This document shows positions 50,737 through 60,567 of a stretch of DNA of 64,000 nt, one piece after another. A program made the translations under genes and the position numbers. The first letter of the stretch is position 1, and every line of letters starts with the position of its first letter. The stretch lies in the NCBI RefSeq assembly GCF_002025705.1, contig NZ_CP018846.1:4331501-4395500 (forward strand). Direction: 5' to 3'. This stretch comes from Pseudomonas putida (GTDB lineage Bacteria > Pseudomonadota > Gammaproteobacteria > Pseudomonadales > Pseudomonadaceae). Under the pieces are notes generated by a model, which was not told the DNA's origin, made no database searches, and saw only the letters and a program-made list of their open reading frames with translations.

Positions 50737-51807
50737 TCATAGCATCGGTGAAACGCTAGGCTCCTGCCGCGGCCAGGCATCCAGCACAGCCTTGATCAAG
50801 GTCGCCAGCGGGATCGCAAAGAAGATCCCCCAGAACCCCCACAGCCCGCCAAACAGCAACACCGCACAGATGATCGCCACCGGGTGCAGGCTCACCGCCT
50901 CAGAGAACAGCAGCGGCACCAGCACGTTGCCATCCAGCGCCTGGATGATCGCGTACACCGTCATCAGGAAGATGAACTGGTCGCCCCAACCCCACTGGAA
51001 CAGCGCGATCAGCGTCACCGGCACGGTCACCACCACAGCGCCCACGTAGGGCACCACCACCGACAACCCCACCAGCAACGCCAGCAGCGCGGCGTAATTG
51101 AGGCCCAGGCTGATGAAGGCGATGTAGGTGGCTATCCCACAGATCAGGATCTCGATGCCCTTGCCGCGAATGTAGTTGGCGATCTGGCGGTTCATCTCGC
51201 TGCCCACCCGGCTCAGCAAGGTACGCTGGCGCGGCAGGTAGCCACTGACCCAGCGCCCGATCAGCTCGCGGTCCTTGAGGAAAAAGAACACCAGGATCGG
51301 CACCAGCACCAGGTAGATCATCGCATTGACCAGCAGTGGCAGGCTCGACAGCGAGAAGGTCAGCGCCCATTGGCCGAACTTGCCGATTTCGCCCCGCACC
51401 GACTCGATCGCATGCAGCACCTGCTCGTCCGACACCAGGTGCGGATACCGCTCGGGCAGCAGCAGCAACAGCGACTGCCATTTGCCAAGCATCCCCGGCA
51501 GTTCGTTGAACAACGTGATCAGCTGATGCCAGAGCAGCGGCACCAGCACCAGCATGAACACCGCCAGCGCCCCCATGAACAGGGCAAACACCAGCATCAC
51601 CGCCAGCCGGGTCGGCACCCGCACGCGCTCCAGGGCGTTGACCAGGCCCTGCATAAGGAACGCCAGGACCATGCCCGCCAGCACCGGCGCGAGCATGCCG
51701 CCGAGGGTGAGCACTGCGGTGAAGGCCAGGAACAGCAGGACCGCCAGCACCACTGCTTCCTCATCGGAGAAGTAGCGCTCTATCCAGTCGCGAAGCACTT
51801 TGAACAT
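50737..51807 (-). CDS. PerM/AI-2E-family transporter
   Basis: A 356-residue membrane protein with about eight helices. The central block VPILVFFFLKDRELIGRWVS, the RTLLSRVGSEMNRQIANYIRGKG split over about residues 197-220, and the repeated LVGLSVVVPYVGAVVVT segment are typical of the PF01594 family, once called AI-2 exporters, now often sodium/proton-type or of unknown substrate. It starts at ATG 51807 (MFKVLRDWIERYF) and lies 19 bases after tusA on the same strand. In P. putida this is the usual neighbour of bcp. Confidence 0.88.
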   Translation of the reverse strand: MFKVLRDWIERYFSDEEAVVLAVLLFLAFTAVLTLGGMLAPVLAGMVLAFLMQGLVNALERVRVPTRLAVMLVFALFMGALAVFMLVLVPLLWHQLITLFNELPGMLGKWQSLLLLLPERYPHLVSDEQVLHAIESVRGEIGKFGQWALTFSLSSLPLLVNAMIYLVLVPILVFFFLKDRELIGRWVSGYLPRQRTLLSRVGSEMNRQIANYIRGKGIEILICGIATYIAFISLGLNYAALLALLVGLSVVVPYVGAVVVTVPVTLIALFQWGWGDQFIFLMTVYAIIQALDGNVLVPLLFSEAVSLHPVAIICAVLLFGGLWGFWGIFFAIPLATLIKAVLDAWPRQEPSVSPML

Positions 51808-51826
51808 TGACGATCCTTGGGGTGGG

Positions 51827-52066
51827 TCAGGCCTTGCGTAGCCAGTAGGTATAAGTACCGGCCTCGGCCGTTTCATGCAGCAGGGTATGACCGGCAAGCT
51901 GGGCGAAAGTGCGGAAGTCGCGCTGCGAACCGGCATCGGTGGCGATAACCTTGAGTACCGCCCCGCTGGCCAGGCGATTGAGCTCCATCTTCGCCTTCAG
52001 CAGCGGCAGTGGGCAATTCAGCCCGCTGGCATCGAGTTCGGCGTCGCAGGTCAGGGTGTCACTCAT
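51827..52066 (-). CDS. TusA-family sulfurtransferase
   Basis: A 79-residue SirA/TusA-like protein. The active Cys18 lies in the CPxP motif SGLNCPLPLLKAKMELN. Members carry persulfide sulfur to tRNA thiolation or molybdoenzyme maturation. It is upstream of the PerM-type gene in the same operon and divergent from the bepA-type protease. Confidence 0.92.
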   Translation of the reverse strand: MSDTLTCDAELDASGLNCPLPLLKAKMELNRLASGAVLKVIATDAGSQRDFRTFAQLAGHTLLHETAEAGTYTYWLRKA

Positions 52067-52184
52067 CGGGCGCGTCTCCAGGGCGGGGCGGACAGTCTTG
52101 GGCAAAGCCCGGTAGCATACCGCCTCTGGTCGGCTCCGCGCGACCCGGCTACAGTAAGGCTTTTCGACCGACGCGAGCTTCTGC

Positions 52185-53621
52185 ATGAATCTACTGCGCC
52201 CCACCCTGCTGGCGCTGGCCTGCCTGATGGCCCTCCCTGGCCATGCCGACGACCTGCCGTCACTGGGCGACGCCAGCTCCGCGATCGTCTCGCCGAAACA
52301 GGAGCACGACCTCGGTCGCGCCTGGCTGAGCCTGCTGCGCGGGCAGGTCAACCAGCTGAACGACCCGCAGCTCAAGGACTACGTCGAAACCACCGTCTAC
52401 CGCCTGGCCGAAACCAGCCAACTGCAAGACCGGCGCCTGGAATTCATCCTGATCGACAGCCGCGAGCTCAACGCCTTCGCTGCCCCTGGTGGTATCGTCG
52501 GCGTCAACGGTGGCCTGTTCCTCAATGCCCAGACCGAAGGCGAGTACGCCTCGGTACTGGCGCACGAACTGGCGCACTTGTCGCAGCGCCACTTCGCCCG
52601 TGGCGTCGAGGCCCAGCAGCGCATGCAACTACCAATGATGGCTGCCCTGCTGGCCGGTATCGTGCTGGCGGCCGGGGGCGCTGGCGATGCCGGCATCGGC
52701 ATGATCGCCGGCACCCAGGCTGCGGCGATTCAGGAGCAACGGCGCTTCTCGCGGCAGAACGAGCAGGAGGCTGACCGCGTCGGCATCCAGAACCTGGAAA
52801 AGGCCGGCTACGATCCGCGCAATATGCCAACCATGTTCGAGCGCCTGGCGCGCCAGTACCGCTACGATGCCAAACCACCAGAATTCCTGCTGACTCACCC
52901 GGTAACCGAATCGCGTATCGCCGACACCCGCAACCGCGCCGAGCAGGCGCCCAAGGGCGGCGTCGAGGACAGCCAGCGCTACCAGCTGATCCGCGCCCGC
53001 GTTGCCCTGACCTACGAGGGCACCCCTGGCCTTGCAGCCAAGCGCTTCCGCGCCCAGCTCGACGAAGACCCGAAACTGGACGCTGCGCGCTATGGCCTGG
53101 CCTTGGCGCAGATCAAGGGCGGCCAGCTCAACGAAGCGCGGGAAAACCTCAAGCCATTGCTGGCCAAGGCGCCCAACGACATCACTTACAACCTCGCGCA
53201 GATCGACCTGGATATCACCAACAACCGCCTGGCCGACGCGCAGCAGCGCGCCGAGCGCATGCAGGGGCTGTACCCGGGCAACTACCCGCTGAAACAGGTG
53301 CGTGCCGACCTGTTGGTGAAACAGAACAAGCCGGCCGAGGCCGAGAAGGTGCTGGACGACCTGCTCAAGAGCCGGCCGGATGACCCGGACGTGTGGTACG
53401 ACATGGCTGAAGTGCGCGGGCTGTCGGGCAACACCATCGGCCTGCACCGGGCGCGCGCGGAATACTTCACCCTGGTGGGGGATTTCGACCAGGCGATCCA
53501 GCAGCTGGACTACGCCAAGCGCCGGGCGGGCAGCAACTTCCCGCTGGCATCGCAGATCGACCAGCGCCAGCGCGAGATCATGGAGCAGAAGCGCATGGTT
53601 ATGGAAATGATGGGGCGCTGA
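52185..53621 (+). CDS. bepA: BepA-type M48 periplasmic metalloprotease
   Basis: A 478-residue protein with signal peptide MNLLRPTLLALACLMALPGH. The zinc motif is His127-Glu128-X-X-His131 in LAHELAHLSQRH, with Glu195 in NEQEADRVG as third ligand. A C-terminal TPR region (about 270-460; ARYGLALAQIKGGQLNEARE, YDMAEVRGLSGNTIGLHRAR) is the BepA/YfgC layout. The protein monitors assembly of LptD and degrades misfolded outer-membrane proteins. ATG 52185 is well placed. Confidence 0.94.
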   Translation: MNLLRPTLLALACLMALPGHADDLPSLGDASSAIVSPKQEHDLGRAWLSLLRGQVNQLNDPQLKDYVETTVYRLAETSQLQDRRLEFILIDSRELNAFAAPGGIVGVNGGLFLNAQTEGEYASVLAHELAHLSQRHFARGVEAQQRMQLPMMAALLAGIVLAAGGAGDAGIGMIAGTQAAAIQEQRRFSRQNEQEADRVGIQNLEKAGYDPRNMPTMFERLARQYRYDAKPPEFLLTHPVTESRIADTRNRAEQAPKGGVEDSQRYQLIRARVALTYEGTPGLAAKRFRAQLDEDPKLDAARYGLALAQIKGGQLNEARENLKPLLAKAPNDITYNLAQIDLDITNNRLADAQQRAERMQGLYPGNYPLKQVRADLLVKQNKPAEAEKVLDDLLKSRPDDPDVWYDMAEVRGLSGNTIGLHRARAEYFTLVGDFDQAIQQLDYAKRRAGSNFPLASQIDQRQREIMEQKRMVMEMMGR

Positions 53622-53624
53622 TAA

Positions 53625-53761
53625 TTGGGGGGCGCTTTGCGCCCCTTTCCGACCGGTCCGGCGCCCCGGCAAGGCCGCTCCTACAAGAGGTATGCGATCA
53701 CCTGTAGGAGCGGCCTTGCCGGGGCGCCGGACCGGTCGGAAAGGGGCGCGAAGCGGCCCCA
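53625..53761. repeat. REP hairpin pair, GACCGGTCCGGCGCC type
   Basis: Inverted GGGGCGC outer arms enclose TTTCCGACCGGTCCGGCGCC and its complement, ending GCCGCTCCTAC. It is the same subtype as the right half of the mixed pair at 6088. It lies between convergent bepA and nadA. Confidence 0.93.
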
Positions 53762-53767
53762 GCAATT

Positions 53768-54826
53768 TCAGGCGTTACCGGAGAGTTTCAGGCGAGCTGC
53801 CTGGGTAAAATCCAGCATGCGGTTCAACGGTTTGATCGCCTTGGGCACCAGCGCCGGATCGACGAAAATCTCATCGCCGCCGTTACGCAGGCAATGCAGC
53901 ACCCGCTCCAGGGTATTCATCGCCATCCAGGGGCAGTGCGCGCAGCTGCGGCACGCCGCGCCGTTACCGGCGGTCGGCGCTTCGACGAATTCCTTGTCCG
54001 GGCACAACTGCTGCATCTTGTAGAAGATGCCGCGGTCGGTAGCGACGATGAAGGTCTTGTTCGGCAGAGTCTGCGCCGCCTTGATCAGCTGGCTGGTGGA
54101 GCCCACCGCGTCGGCCAGTTCGATCACCGCTTCCGGCGACTCTGGGTGCACCAGGATGGCGGCATCCGGATACAGCGCCTTCATGTCGGCCAGCTGGCGC
54201 GACTTGAACTCTTCGTGAACGATGCAGGCACCGTCCCACAGCAGCATGTCGGCACCCGTCTGCTTCTGGATGTAGCGGCCCAGGTGCTGGTCCGGCCCCC
54301 AGATGATGGTTTCACCGTTGTCCATCAGGCTTTCGACGATTTCCAGCGCGCAGCTCGACGTCACCACCCAATCGGCCCGCGCCTTCACGGCAGCGGAGGT
54401 GTTGGCGTATACCACCACGGTACGCTCCGGATGCTGGTCGCAGAAGGCCGAGAACTCTTCGACCGGGCAGCCCAGGTCGAGCGAGCAGGTGGCCTCCAGG
54501 GTTGGCATCAGCACGCGCTTTTCCGGGGTGAGGATCTTGGCGGTTTCGCCCATGAAACGCACACCGGCGACGATCACCGTCTCGGCCGGGTGGTTCTTGC
54601 CGAACCGGGCCATTTCAAGTGAATCGGACACGCAACCGCCGGTCTCTTCGGCCAACGCCTGAATGACCGGGTCGCAGTAGTAATGAGCCACCAGCACGGC
54701 ATTCTGCGCTTTCAGCTCGGCAGCGATGGCCGCACGGTATTCGGCCTCCTGCTCGGCAGTCAGCGGGTTCGGCTGCTTGGCGTCAAGGTGGGCCTGAACC
54801 AACAGGCGTTCGGAAATCTGGGTCAT
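53768..54826 (-). CDS. nadA: Quinolinate synthase
   Basis: A 352-residue NAD-synthesis enzyme that joins iminoaspartate and dihydroxyacetone phosphate. It needs a 4Fe-4S cluster, whose ligands are Cys in TCSLDLGCP, Cys in VTSSCALEIVE and Cys in CRSCAHCPWM. LVAHYYCDPVIQAL, GGCVSDSLEMARFG and VHPESPEAV are the substrate-binding blocks. It is a single gene; its promoter is in 54827-55002. Confidence 0.97.
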   Translation of the reverse strand: MTQISERLLVQAHLDAKQPNPLTAEQEAEYRAAIAAELKAQNAVLVAHYYCDPVIQALAEETGGCVSDSLEMARFGKNHPAETVIVAGVRFMGETAKILTPEKRVLMPTLEATCSLDLGCPVEEFSAFCDQHPERTVVVYANTSAAVKARADWVVTSSCALEIVESLMDNGETIIWGPDQHLGRYIQKQTGADMLLWDGACIVHEEFKSRQLADMKALYPDAAILVHPESPEAVIELADAVGSTSQLIKAAQTLPNKTFIVATDRGIFYKMQQLCPDKEFVEAPTAGNGAACRSCAHCPWMAMNTLERVLHCLRNGGDEIFVDPALVPKAIKPLNRMLDFTQAARLKLSGNA

Positions 54827-55002
54827 GATCGCTGGACCTGCAGGCGCGCGTGCGCGTCAAATCGAGTGTATCACCCGGCCCTGGCAGATCGGCTAAGGGT
54901 GCCGGACGGCAGGTACACCGCCACGGCCCTCTGCGGGCGCGGATTATTATCGGACGCCGAAGGCTACAGACAATCAAGGGAATTCTAAAGTGGTTTTTGT
55001 AG

Positions 55003-55075
55003 CGCCTGTGCCGGCTTCTTCGCGGCTAAAGCCGCTCCTACGGGAGCCAGCGCTGCACCTGAGGGCAGCGCTTTA
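55003..55075. repeat. Single REP unit with a second stem
   Basis: GCCGGCTTCTTCGCGGCTAA followed by GCCGCTCCTACGG, then AGCGCTGC-N8-GCAGCGCT, which is a perfect 8-bp stem. Unlike most others here this is one REP unit and a separate hairpin, 15 bases before the end of the DUF945 gene. Confidence 0.7.
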
Positions 55076-55089
55076 CCTGTAGCTTTGCG

Positions 55090-56598
55090 TCAGCCCTCTG
55101 GCTGCATGGCTGCGAAATGCGCCGCCAACAGCATGGCGAACTGTTCGACGGTCATCTTCTTGCCGTTGAAGTCGACCATGCCGTCTGCATAGTGCAGGCT
55201 CGAAACAACATCGTTGCCCTGCACGGTGGCCATGCCGCTCTGCAGCGCCATCATGCCGACCATCTCCCCGGCCTGGCTCGATTGCGCGGCAATCACCTGG
55301 GCATCGGTCTGCCCCTCCAGCAGCGCCTGCAACGTCGCCAGGTCACCGATCATCGGCTTGGACAACGACAGCTTGCTCTTCACCTCGGTGATCAGCTGCT
55401 TGCTCAACTGGTCAGGCGGCAGGTCGAACGAGGCCGGGCTGGCGAAATCCATCGACAGGTCGAAACGGCTCTCGCCATTGGCAGTGCGGAACGCCAGGTT
55501 CTCGATGGCCAGCTTCGGCCTGGAAGCCAGCAACTGTTGCAGATCGCCGTGGAACCTGGCTTTTTCCGCCTCGTCCATCTGGATTTCCGGCACCGGCTGG
55601 CCCGCAGCCTGTGCCGCTTCGAACTCCGGCAGGTGGGCCTGGTACCATTTGGACAGCGACTGCAAGGCCGGCGCGTTGAGCGACTTGATGCTCACACCCA
55701 TCTGCGCGTTGCCAACCGCACGGCCGTCCCAGGTGATGTCTGCCACTCGGTAATCTACGCGGCCACCCACGGTGTCCGGGCCATCCAGTGTCTGCAGGAC
55801 GTTCTGTTCAAGGCCCTTGAGCACCAGCACCTGTTGCTTGGCCCCCAAGGTCGCTTTGGCCTCGGCCAGCAGCAGGTCGACATTGCCGACGTACACGGCG
55901 TCATGCTTGCTGGCTGCCAGATTGCCGCCGACCTTCAGGCCCGAGAGTTCGATAGTGGCCGGCGGATGGTCCTCGCCGACCAGCTTGATTTCGAAACGAT
56001 CCGCGCTGCCATGGAACTTCGACGCCTTGCCTTCCTGGTCACCGCTGACCTCCAGCGACATGCCCGAGAAGTCCAGGCTGCTGCCGTTGGCTTCGGTGCG
56101 CTTGAGCGGCGCCACAGTGATGTTGCTGTCGACGTTGCCCGAGAAGCCCAGGCTGGTGTGCGCGCTGATCGGCGACTGCTCACCAGCCGCAGCGAACCAC
56201 GGCGCGGTGAGGTCGTCCTTCTGCAGGCTGCTGTTGCTCGCGGCCAGCACCGGCAACAGCTTCAGTGCCTTGACCCGCGACCAGGGGAACGGGCCGTGCT
56301 CTATCTGGTCGGTCATGCCAAGGTCGAAACTGACCACTTCGCCATGGCCAAGATTGATGTCCTTGGCCTTGAGCCGGTACTGCGCCGTGCTGCTGAAGAA
56401 ATGCTGATCGAGCGAGACCAGTTCGACAGTCATGCTGCCGCCATAGTTGACCAGGGCCTTCTTGAGCTGTTCGTTGCTGCGGCTGACGGCGTTGTCCAGC
56501 TCCGCAGGCAACTGCTTGCCGGTGTACCAGGCGCCAGCGGTAGTGACGACGGCAATGGCGATGGCCAGGCCGGAAAGGATGCCTACTGATTTCTTCAT
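55090..56598 (-). CDS. DUF945/YdgA-family protein
   Basis: A 502-residue protein with an N-terminal anchor or signal (SVGILSGLAIAIAVVTTAGA, about 4-23), followed by the YdgA signature WYTGKQLPAELDNAVSRSNE (about 24-43) and VNYGGSMTVELVSLDQHFFS. The rest is long beta-rich repeats with GMTDQIEHGPFPW and the C-terminal YADGMVDFNGKKMTVEQFAM, both typical. YdgA-type proteins are periplasmic or inner-membrane-attached and of unknown function. ATG 56598 is chosen. Confidence 0.88.
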   Translation of the reverse strand: MKKSVGILSGLAIAIAVVTTAGAWYTGKQLPAELDNAVSRSNEQLKKALVNYGGSMTVELVSLDQHFFSSTAQYRLKAKDINLGHGEVVSFDLGMTDQIEHGPFPWSRVKALKLLPVLAASNSSLQKDDLTAPWFAAAGEQSPISAHTSLGFSGNVDSNITVAPLKRTEANGSSLDFSGMSLEVSGDQEGKASKFHGSADRFEIKLVGEDHPPATIELSGLKVGGNLAASKHDAVYVGNVDLLLAEAKATLGAKQQVLVLKGLEQNVLQTLDGPDTVGGRVDYRVADITWDGRAVGNAQMGVSIKSLNAPALQSLSKWYQAHLPEFEAAQAAGQPVPEIQMDEAEKARFHGDLQQLLASRPKLAIENLAFRTANGESRFDLSMDFASPASFDLPPDQLSKQLITEVKSKLSLSKPMIGDLATLQALLEGQTDAQVIAAQSSQAGEMVGMMALQSGMATVQGNDVVSSLHYADGMVDFNGKKMTVEQFAMLLAAHFAAMQPEG

Positions 56599-57081
56599 GA
56601 ATAGAACCGATCGATGTCCATATGGGCAGGTTCGCGGCGATGGCCGCACAAGGGCCGAAGAATATCACCCGGCGCCTGGTCAGGTGATGGCTGCGGTGAC
56701 GAAATCCTATATTTAGGAAGCGTCCGACAAGCCTCCTCTCAACTTCCCACTTGTTAATTTTTACGGACATTCAAGTCGATCGAAACCGCAAAAAAACGCG
56801 CAAAAACCGAACATTCAGGCCGTTTAACCGATAAATATTTCAATTTCGCAACATCTTGTCATGTTTAACTTGACGCCTCCCTACCAATCGTTTTTTATTT
56901 TCACCACCTCGCCCAGCGCCCGATCCACGAAGAAGAAAAAGTCGCGCCGTCATGATGCTCGGATGCCCCTGCCCGCACGCTTCAACCTCCTCGCCAAGGC
57001 ACTGCCAGCCTGACGTCGGCGCCTAGCACGCGCCTATCTCTGCTCCGAACAAAAAGGTGAACAACATGGAGCCACACCAGC
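56599..57081. other. Divergent promoter region
   Basis: About 480 bases between the DUF945 gene and the permease, without a gene. AT-rich from 56700 to 56920 with several promoter-like stretches. A possible leader peptide ORF (57066-57092, MEPHQHAA) has AAGG upstream and overlaps the permease start; it could couple translation. Nothing else recognisable. Confidence 0.55.
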
Positions 57082-58434
57082 ATGCAGCATGACCACAACG
57101 CCACCGGCAACGGCCAATTCCGTAAATCCCTGCGCCTCTGGCACGTAGTCATCATCGGCCTGGCGTACCTCACGCCAATGACCGTGTTCGACACTTTCGG
57201 CATCGTGTCCGGCATTACCTCTGGCCACGTTCCCAGCGCCTACTTGCTGGCCCTGGCCGGCGTCCTGTTCACCGCCGTGAGTTACGGCACACTGGTACGC
57301 CGCTTCCCGCAGTCCGGCTCCGCCTACACCTACACCCAACGCGCCATCAACCCGCACGTGGGTTTCCTGGTCGGCTGGTCTTCGCTGCTTGATTACCTGT
57401 TGCTGCCCATGGTCAACGCGCTGCTGGCCAAGCTCTACCTCTCGGCCATGTTCCCCGAGGTGCCAGCGTGGATGTGGGTGGCCGGCTTCGTCACCCTGAT
57501 CAGCCTGATCAACATGCGCAGCATCAACCTGGTCGCGCACTTCAACCTGCTGTTCGTGATCGTGCAGCTGATGATCATGTCGGTGTTCATCTACCTCTGC
57601 GTGCGCGGGCTGGACCAGGGTGAAGGGCTGGGGACCACCTGGAGCCTGACGCCTTTCGCCGACTCGCAGACGCAGCTCAGCGCCCTGGCAGCCGGCGCAA
57701 CCATCCTGTGCTTCTCGTTCCTGGGCTTTGACGCAGTGACTTGCCTGTCCGAAGAAACCAAGGATCCGGGCAAGATCATTCCGCGTGCGATCTTCCTCAC
57801 CGCCCTGATCGGTGGCGTCGTGTTCATCGGTGTGTCGTACTTCATGCAGGCGTACTTCCCGACCAACGCTCGCTTCCATGACCCGGAAGCGGCACTGCCG
57901 GAAATCGCCCTGTACGTCGGTGGCAAGCTGTTCCAGTCGATCTTCATCGCCTGCACGGTCATTAACACCATCGCCTCGGGCCTGGCTTCGCAGACCAGCG
58001 TATCGCGCCTGTTGTACGTGATGGGCCGCGACAATGTGATCCCGAGCGGCGTGTTCGCCCGCCTGCATCCGCGCTACAAGACCCCGGTGGTGAACATTGC
58101 CGTGGTCGGCGTGATTGCCCTCTCGGCGATCTTCTTCGACCTGGTCACCGCCACCTCGATCATCAACTTCGGCGCGCTGGTAGCGTTCAGCTTCGTCAAC
58201 CTGTCGGTGATCTGCCATTGCTACCTGCGTGAGGGCAATCGCCAGGGGCTGGCCAACAAGATGAAGTACCTGGTCCTGCCGACCATCGGCTTCTGCATCA
58301 TCGCCAAGCTCTGGCTTGACCTCAACGAACATTCGTTGATATTCGGCGGCCTGTGGGCAGTGGCGGGGCTGATACACCTGGCCTGGCTGACCAAAGCCTT
58401 CCGTGTCGCACCACCGAACTACGTCGCTGAATGA
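57082..58434 (+). CDS. APC-family permease (PuuP-like)
   Basis: A 450-residue amino acid/polyamine transporter with about 12 helices. The first helix IGLAYLTPMTVFDTFGIVSG carries the family's substrate-binding loop, and SGSAYTYTQRAINPHVGFLV and DAVTCLSEETKDPGKIIPRA are the conserved loops after helices 2 and 6. It resembles PuuP (putrescine importer) by length and the MTVFDTFG text; the substrate is inferred. ATG 57082 lacks a good ribosome site of its own; a leader ORF directly upstream might help initiation. Confidence 0.87.
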   Translation: MQHDHNATGNGQFRKSLRLWHVVIIGLAYLTPMTVFDTFGIVSGITSGHVPSAYLLALAGVLFTAVSYGTLVRRFPQSGSAYTYTQRAINPHVGFLVGWSSLLDYLLLPMVNALLAKLYLSAMFPEVPAWMWVAGFVTLISLINMRSINLVAHFNLLFVIVQLMIMSVFIYLCVRGLDQGEGLGTTWSLTPFADSQTQLSALAAGATILCFSFLGFDAVTCLSEETKDPGKIIPRAIFLTALIGGVVFIGVSYFMQAYFPTNARFHDPEAALPEIALYVGGKLFQSIFIACTVINTIASGLASQTSVSRLLYVMGRDNVIPSGVFARLHPRYKTPVVNIAVVGVIALSAIFFDLVTATSIINFGALVAFSFVNLSVICHCYLREGNRQGLANKMKYLVLPTIGFCIIAKLWLDLNEHSLIFGGLWAVAGLIHLAWLTKAFRVAPPNYVAE

Positions 58435-58500
58435 CACTAGCCACCGACAACGCCCGCGCCTGAACGCGGGCGTTGTTCTTGTTCGAAAAGGAATGCCCAG

Positions 58501-60567
58501 ATGCCGCTGCGCCGCCTCTCCATTCAATGGAAGATCACCCTGCTCGCCGGCCTTTGCTTGCTGGCCATCGTCGCCTTGCTGGTCGCCAGCTCACTGGCTC
58601 AATCACGGCGTAGCGCAGCGTTGGTCAACCAGGCCAACACCGAAATGCTCGAACACAGCGCGCGCCTGCGCCTGCAGGCCCACGCCGAGACCCAGGCGTT
58701 GCGCATCCAGCGCTATTTCATGGACGCCTACCAGTACGGCAACGGGTTTGCCCGCCTGGTCCAGGTGCTCAAGACCAAGGGCGGCAGCGACCTGCGCGCC
58801 GAACTGACCCGCCAGGCCCACGCCAGCCTTGCCGGCAACCCGGACGTTATCGGCCTGTACCTGGTGTTCCAGCCCAATGCGCTGGACCACCTGGATAGCC
58901 AGTTCATCGGCCAGGAGAACAGCGGCAGCAACGAAAGCGGACGCTTCTCGCTGTACTGGTCGCAACCCACCCCAGGCACCCTGGAACTGGAGGCGATGCC
59001 CGAGTCCATGCTGGGCGACAACAGCCCCGGCACCAATGGCCTGGCCAAGAACCGCTGGCTGACCTGCCCGCAGGAAACCGCCAGGGCCTGCGTGCTCGAG
59101 CCCTACCTCGACGAGGTCAATGGTCACCAGGTGCTGATGACCAGCATCGCTCTGCCGCTGCTGGAAAACGGCAAGGTCGTGGGCGTGATCGGCCTGGACA
59201 TCGGCCTGAACAATCTCCAGCAACTGAGCCTGGATGGCCGCCAGGAACTGTTCGACGGCCAGGGCCAGGTCAGCATTGTCAGCGCTGCCGGCCTGCTCGC
59301 CGGGCACAGCCGTGACGCCAGCAAGCTGGGCCAGCCACTGGACAAGGAGGTGGATCAGGGCCTGCTGCGCGTGACACGGCCGTTTGCGCCGATCCCTGAC
59401 GCCACGCCCTGGCAGGTGCAACTGGAACTGCCCGAAGCGGTGCTGCAAGCACCCGCACTGGCCCTTAACCAGCGCCTGGACACCCATAACCAGAGCGCCA
59501 ACCTGACCAGCCTGCTGATTGGCCTGGGCGCGGCAATCATCGGCCTGCTGCTGGTATGGCTGACCGCACGTGGCGTTACCCGCCCGATCCTCGCCGTGGC
59601 CGCGCGCCTGGAAGACATCGCCAGCGGCGAAGGTGACCTGACCCGTCGCCTGGACTACGCCCGCCAGGACGAACTGGGCCAGCTGACGGGCTGGTTCAAC
59701 CGCTTCCTCGACAAGCTGCAACCGGTGATCGCCCAGGTCAAGGGCTCACTGCTCGAAGCCCGCGGCACTGCCGACCAGTCCGCCGCCATCGCCAGCCAGA
59801 CCAGCAATGGCATGCAGCAGCAGCAACGGGAAATCGAACAGGTTGCCACCGCTGCCAACGAAATGAGCGCCACCGCCCAGGATGTTGCCCACAACGCTGC
59901 ACAGGCGGCCCAGGCTGCACGTGGCGCCGATCAGGCCAGCCGTGAGGGCCTGCAACTGATCGCCAGCACCCGCCAGACCATCGACCAGCTGGCCACCGGC
60001 ATGGACGTCGCCATGGACGAGGCCCGTGCGCTGGAGCAGCGCAGCGAGCAGATCGGCTCGGTGCTCGAAGTAATCCGCGCGATTGCCGAGCAAACCAACC
60101 TGCTGGCACTCAATGCCGCCATCGAAGCCGCACGCGCAGGCGAAGCCGGGCGTGGTTTTGCCGTGGTCGCCGACGAAGTGCGCAGCCTGGCCCAGCGCAC
60201 CCAGGTGTCGGTAGAAGAGATTCGCCAGGTAATCGAAGGGCTGCAGCAAGGTACTCAGGACGTGGTCGGCGCCATGCATGAAGGCCAACGCCAGGCCCAG
60301 GCCAGCGCCACGCGCATGGAGCAGGCGTTGCCCGCACTGGAGCGCATCGGCGAGGCCGTGGCGGTGATCAGCGACATGAACCTGCAGATTGCCTCGGCGG
60401 CCGAGGAACAGAGTGCGGTGGCAGAGGAAGTGAACCGCAACGTGGCCGGCATTCGCGACGTGACCGAGTCACTGTCCGGGCAGGCCGATGAATCGGCGCG
60501 GATCAGTCAGGCCCTGAACAGGCTGGCCAACCAGCAACAGGCATTGATGGAACAGTTTCGCGTCTAG
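58501..60567 (+). CDS. Methyl-accepting chemotaxis protein
   Basis: A 688-residue chemoreceptor. It has a transmembrane segment ITLLAGLCLLAIVALLVASS (about 12-31), a periplasmic dCache-type ligand-binding domain (to about 335), a second helix LLIGLGAAIIGLLLVWLTAR (about 340-359), HAMP, and the cytoplasmic signalling hairpin with EQTNLLALNAAIEAARAGE (the CheA/CheW contact tip). Methylation-site glutamines and glutamates flank the tip. The permease 66 bases upstream may take up the same compound. The ligand is unknown. ATG 58501 has AAAGGA 8 bases upstream. Confidence 0.93.
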   Translation: MPLRRLSIQWKITLLAGLCLLAIVALLVASSLAQSRRSAALVNQANTEMLEHSARLRLQAHAETQALRIQRYFMDAYQYGNGFARLVQVLKTKGGSDLRAELTRQAHASLAGNPDVIGLYLVFQPNALDHLDSQFIGQENSGSNESGRFSLYWSQPTPGTLELEAMPESMLGDNSPGTNGLAKNRWLTCPQETARACVLEPYLDEVNGHQVLMTSIALPLLENGKVVGVIGLDIGLNNLQQLSLDGRQELFDGQGQVSIVSAAGLLAGHSRDASKLGQPLDKEVDQGLLRVTRPFAPIPDATPWQVQLELPEAVLQAPALALNQRLDTHNQSANLTSLLIGLGAAIIGLLLVWLTARGVTRPILAVAARLEDIASGEGDLTRRLDYARQDELGQLTGWFNRFLDKLQPVIAQVKGSLLEARGTADQSAAIASQTSNGMQQQQREIEQVATAANEMSATAQDVAHNAAQAAQAARGADQASREGLQLIASTRQTIDQLATGMDVAMDEARALEQRSEQIGSVLEVIRAIAEQTNLLALNAAIEAARAGEAGRGFAVVADEVRSLAQRTQVSVEEIRQVIEGLQQGTQDVVGAMHEGQRQAQASATRMEQALPALERIGEAVAVISDMNLQIASAAEEQSAVAEEVNRNVAGIRDVTESLSGQADESARISQALNRLANQQQALMEQFRV

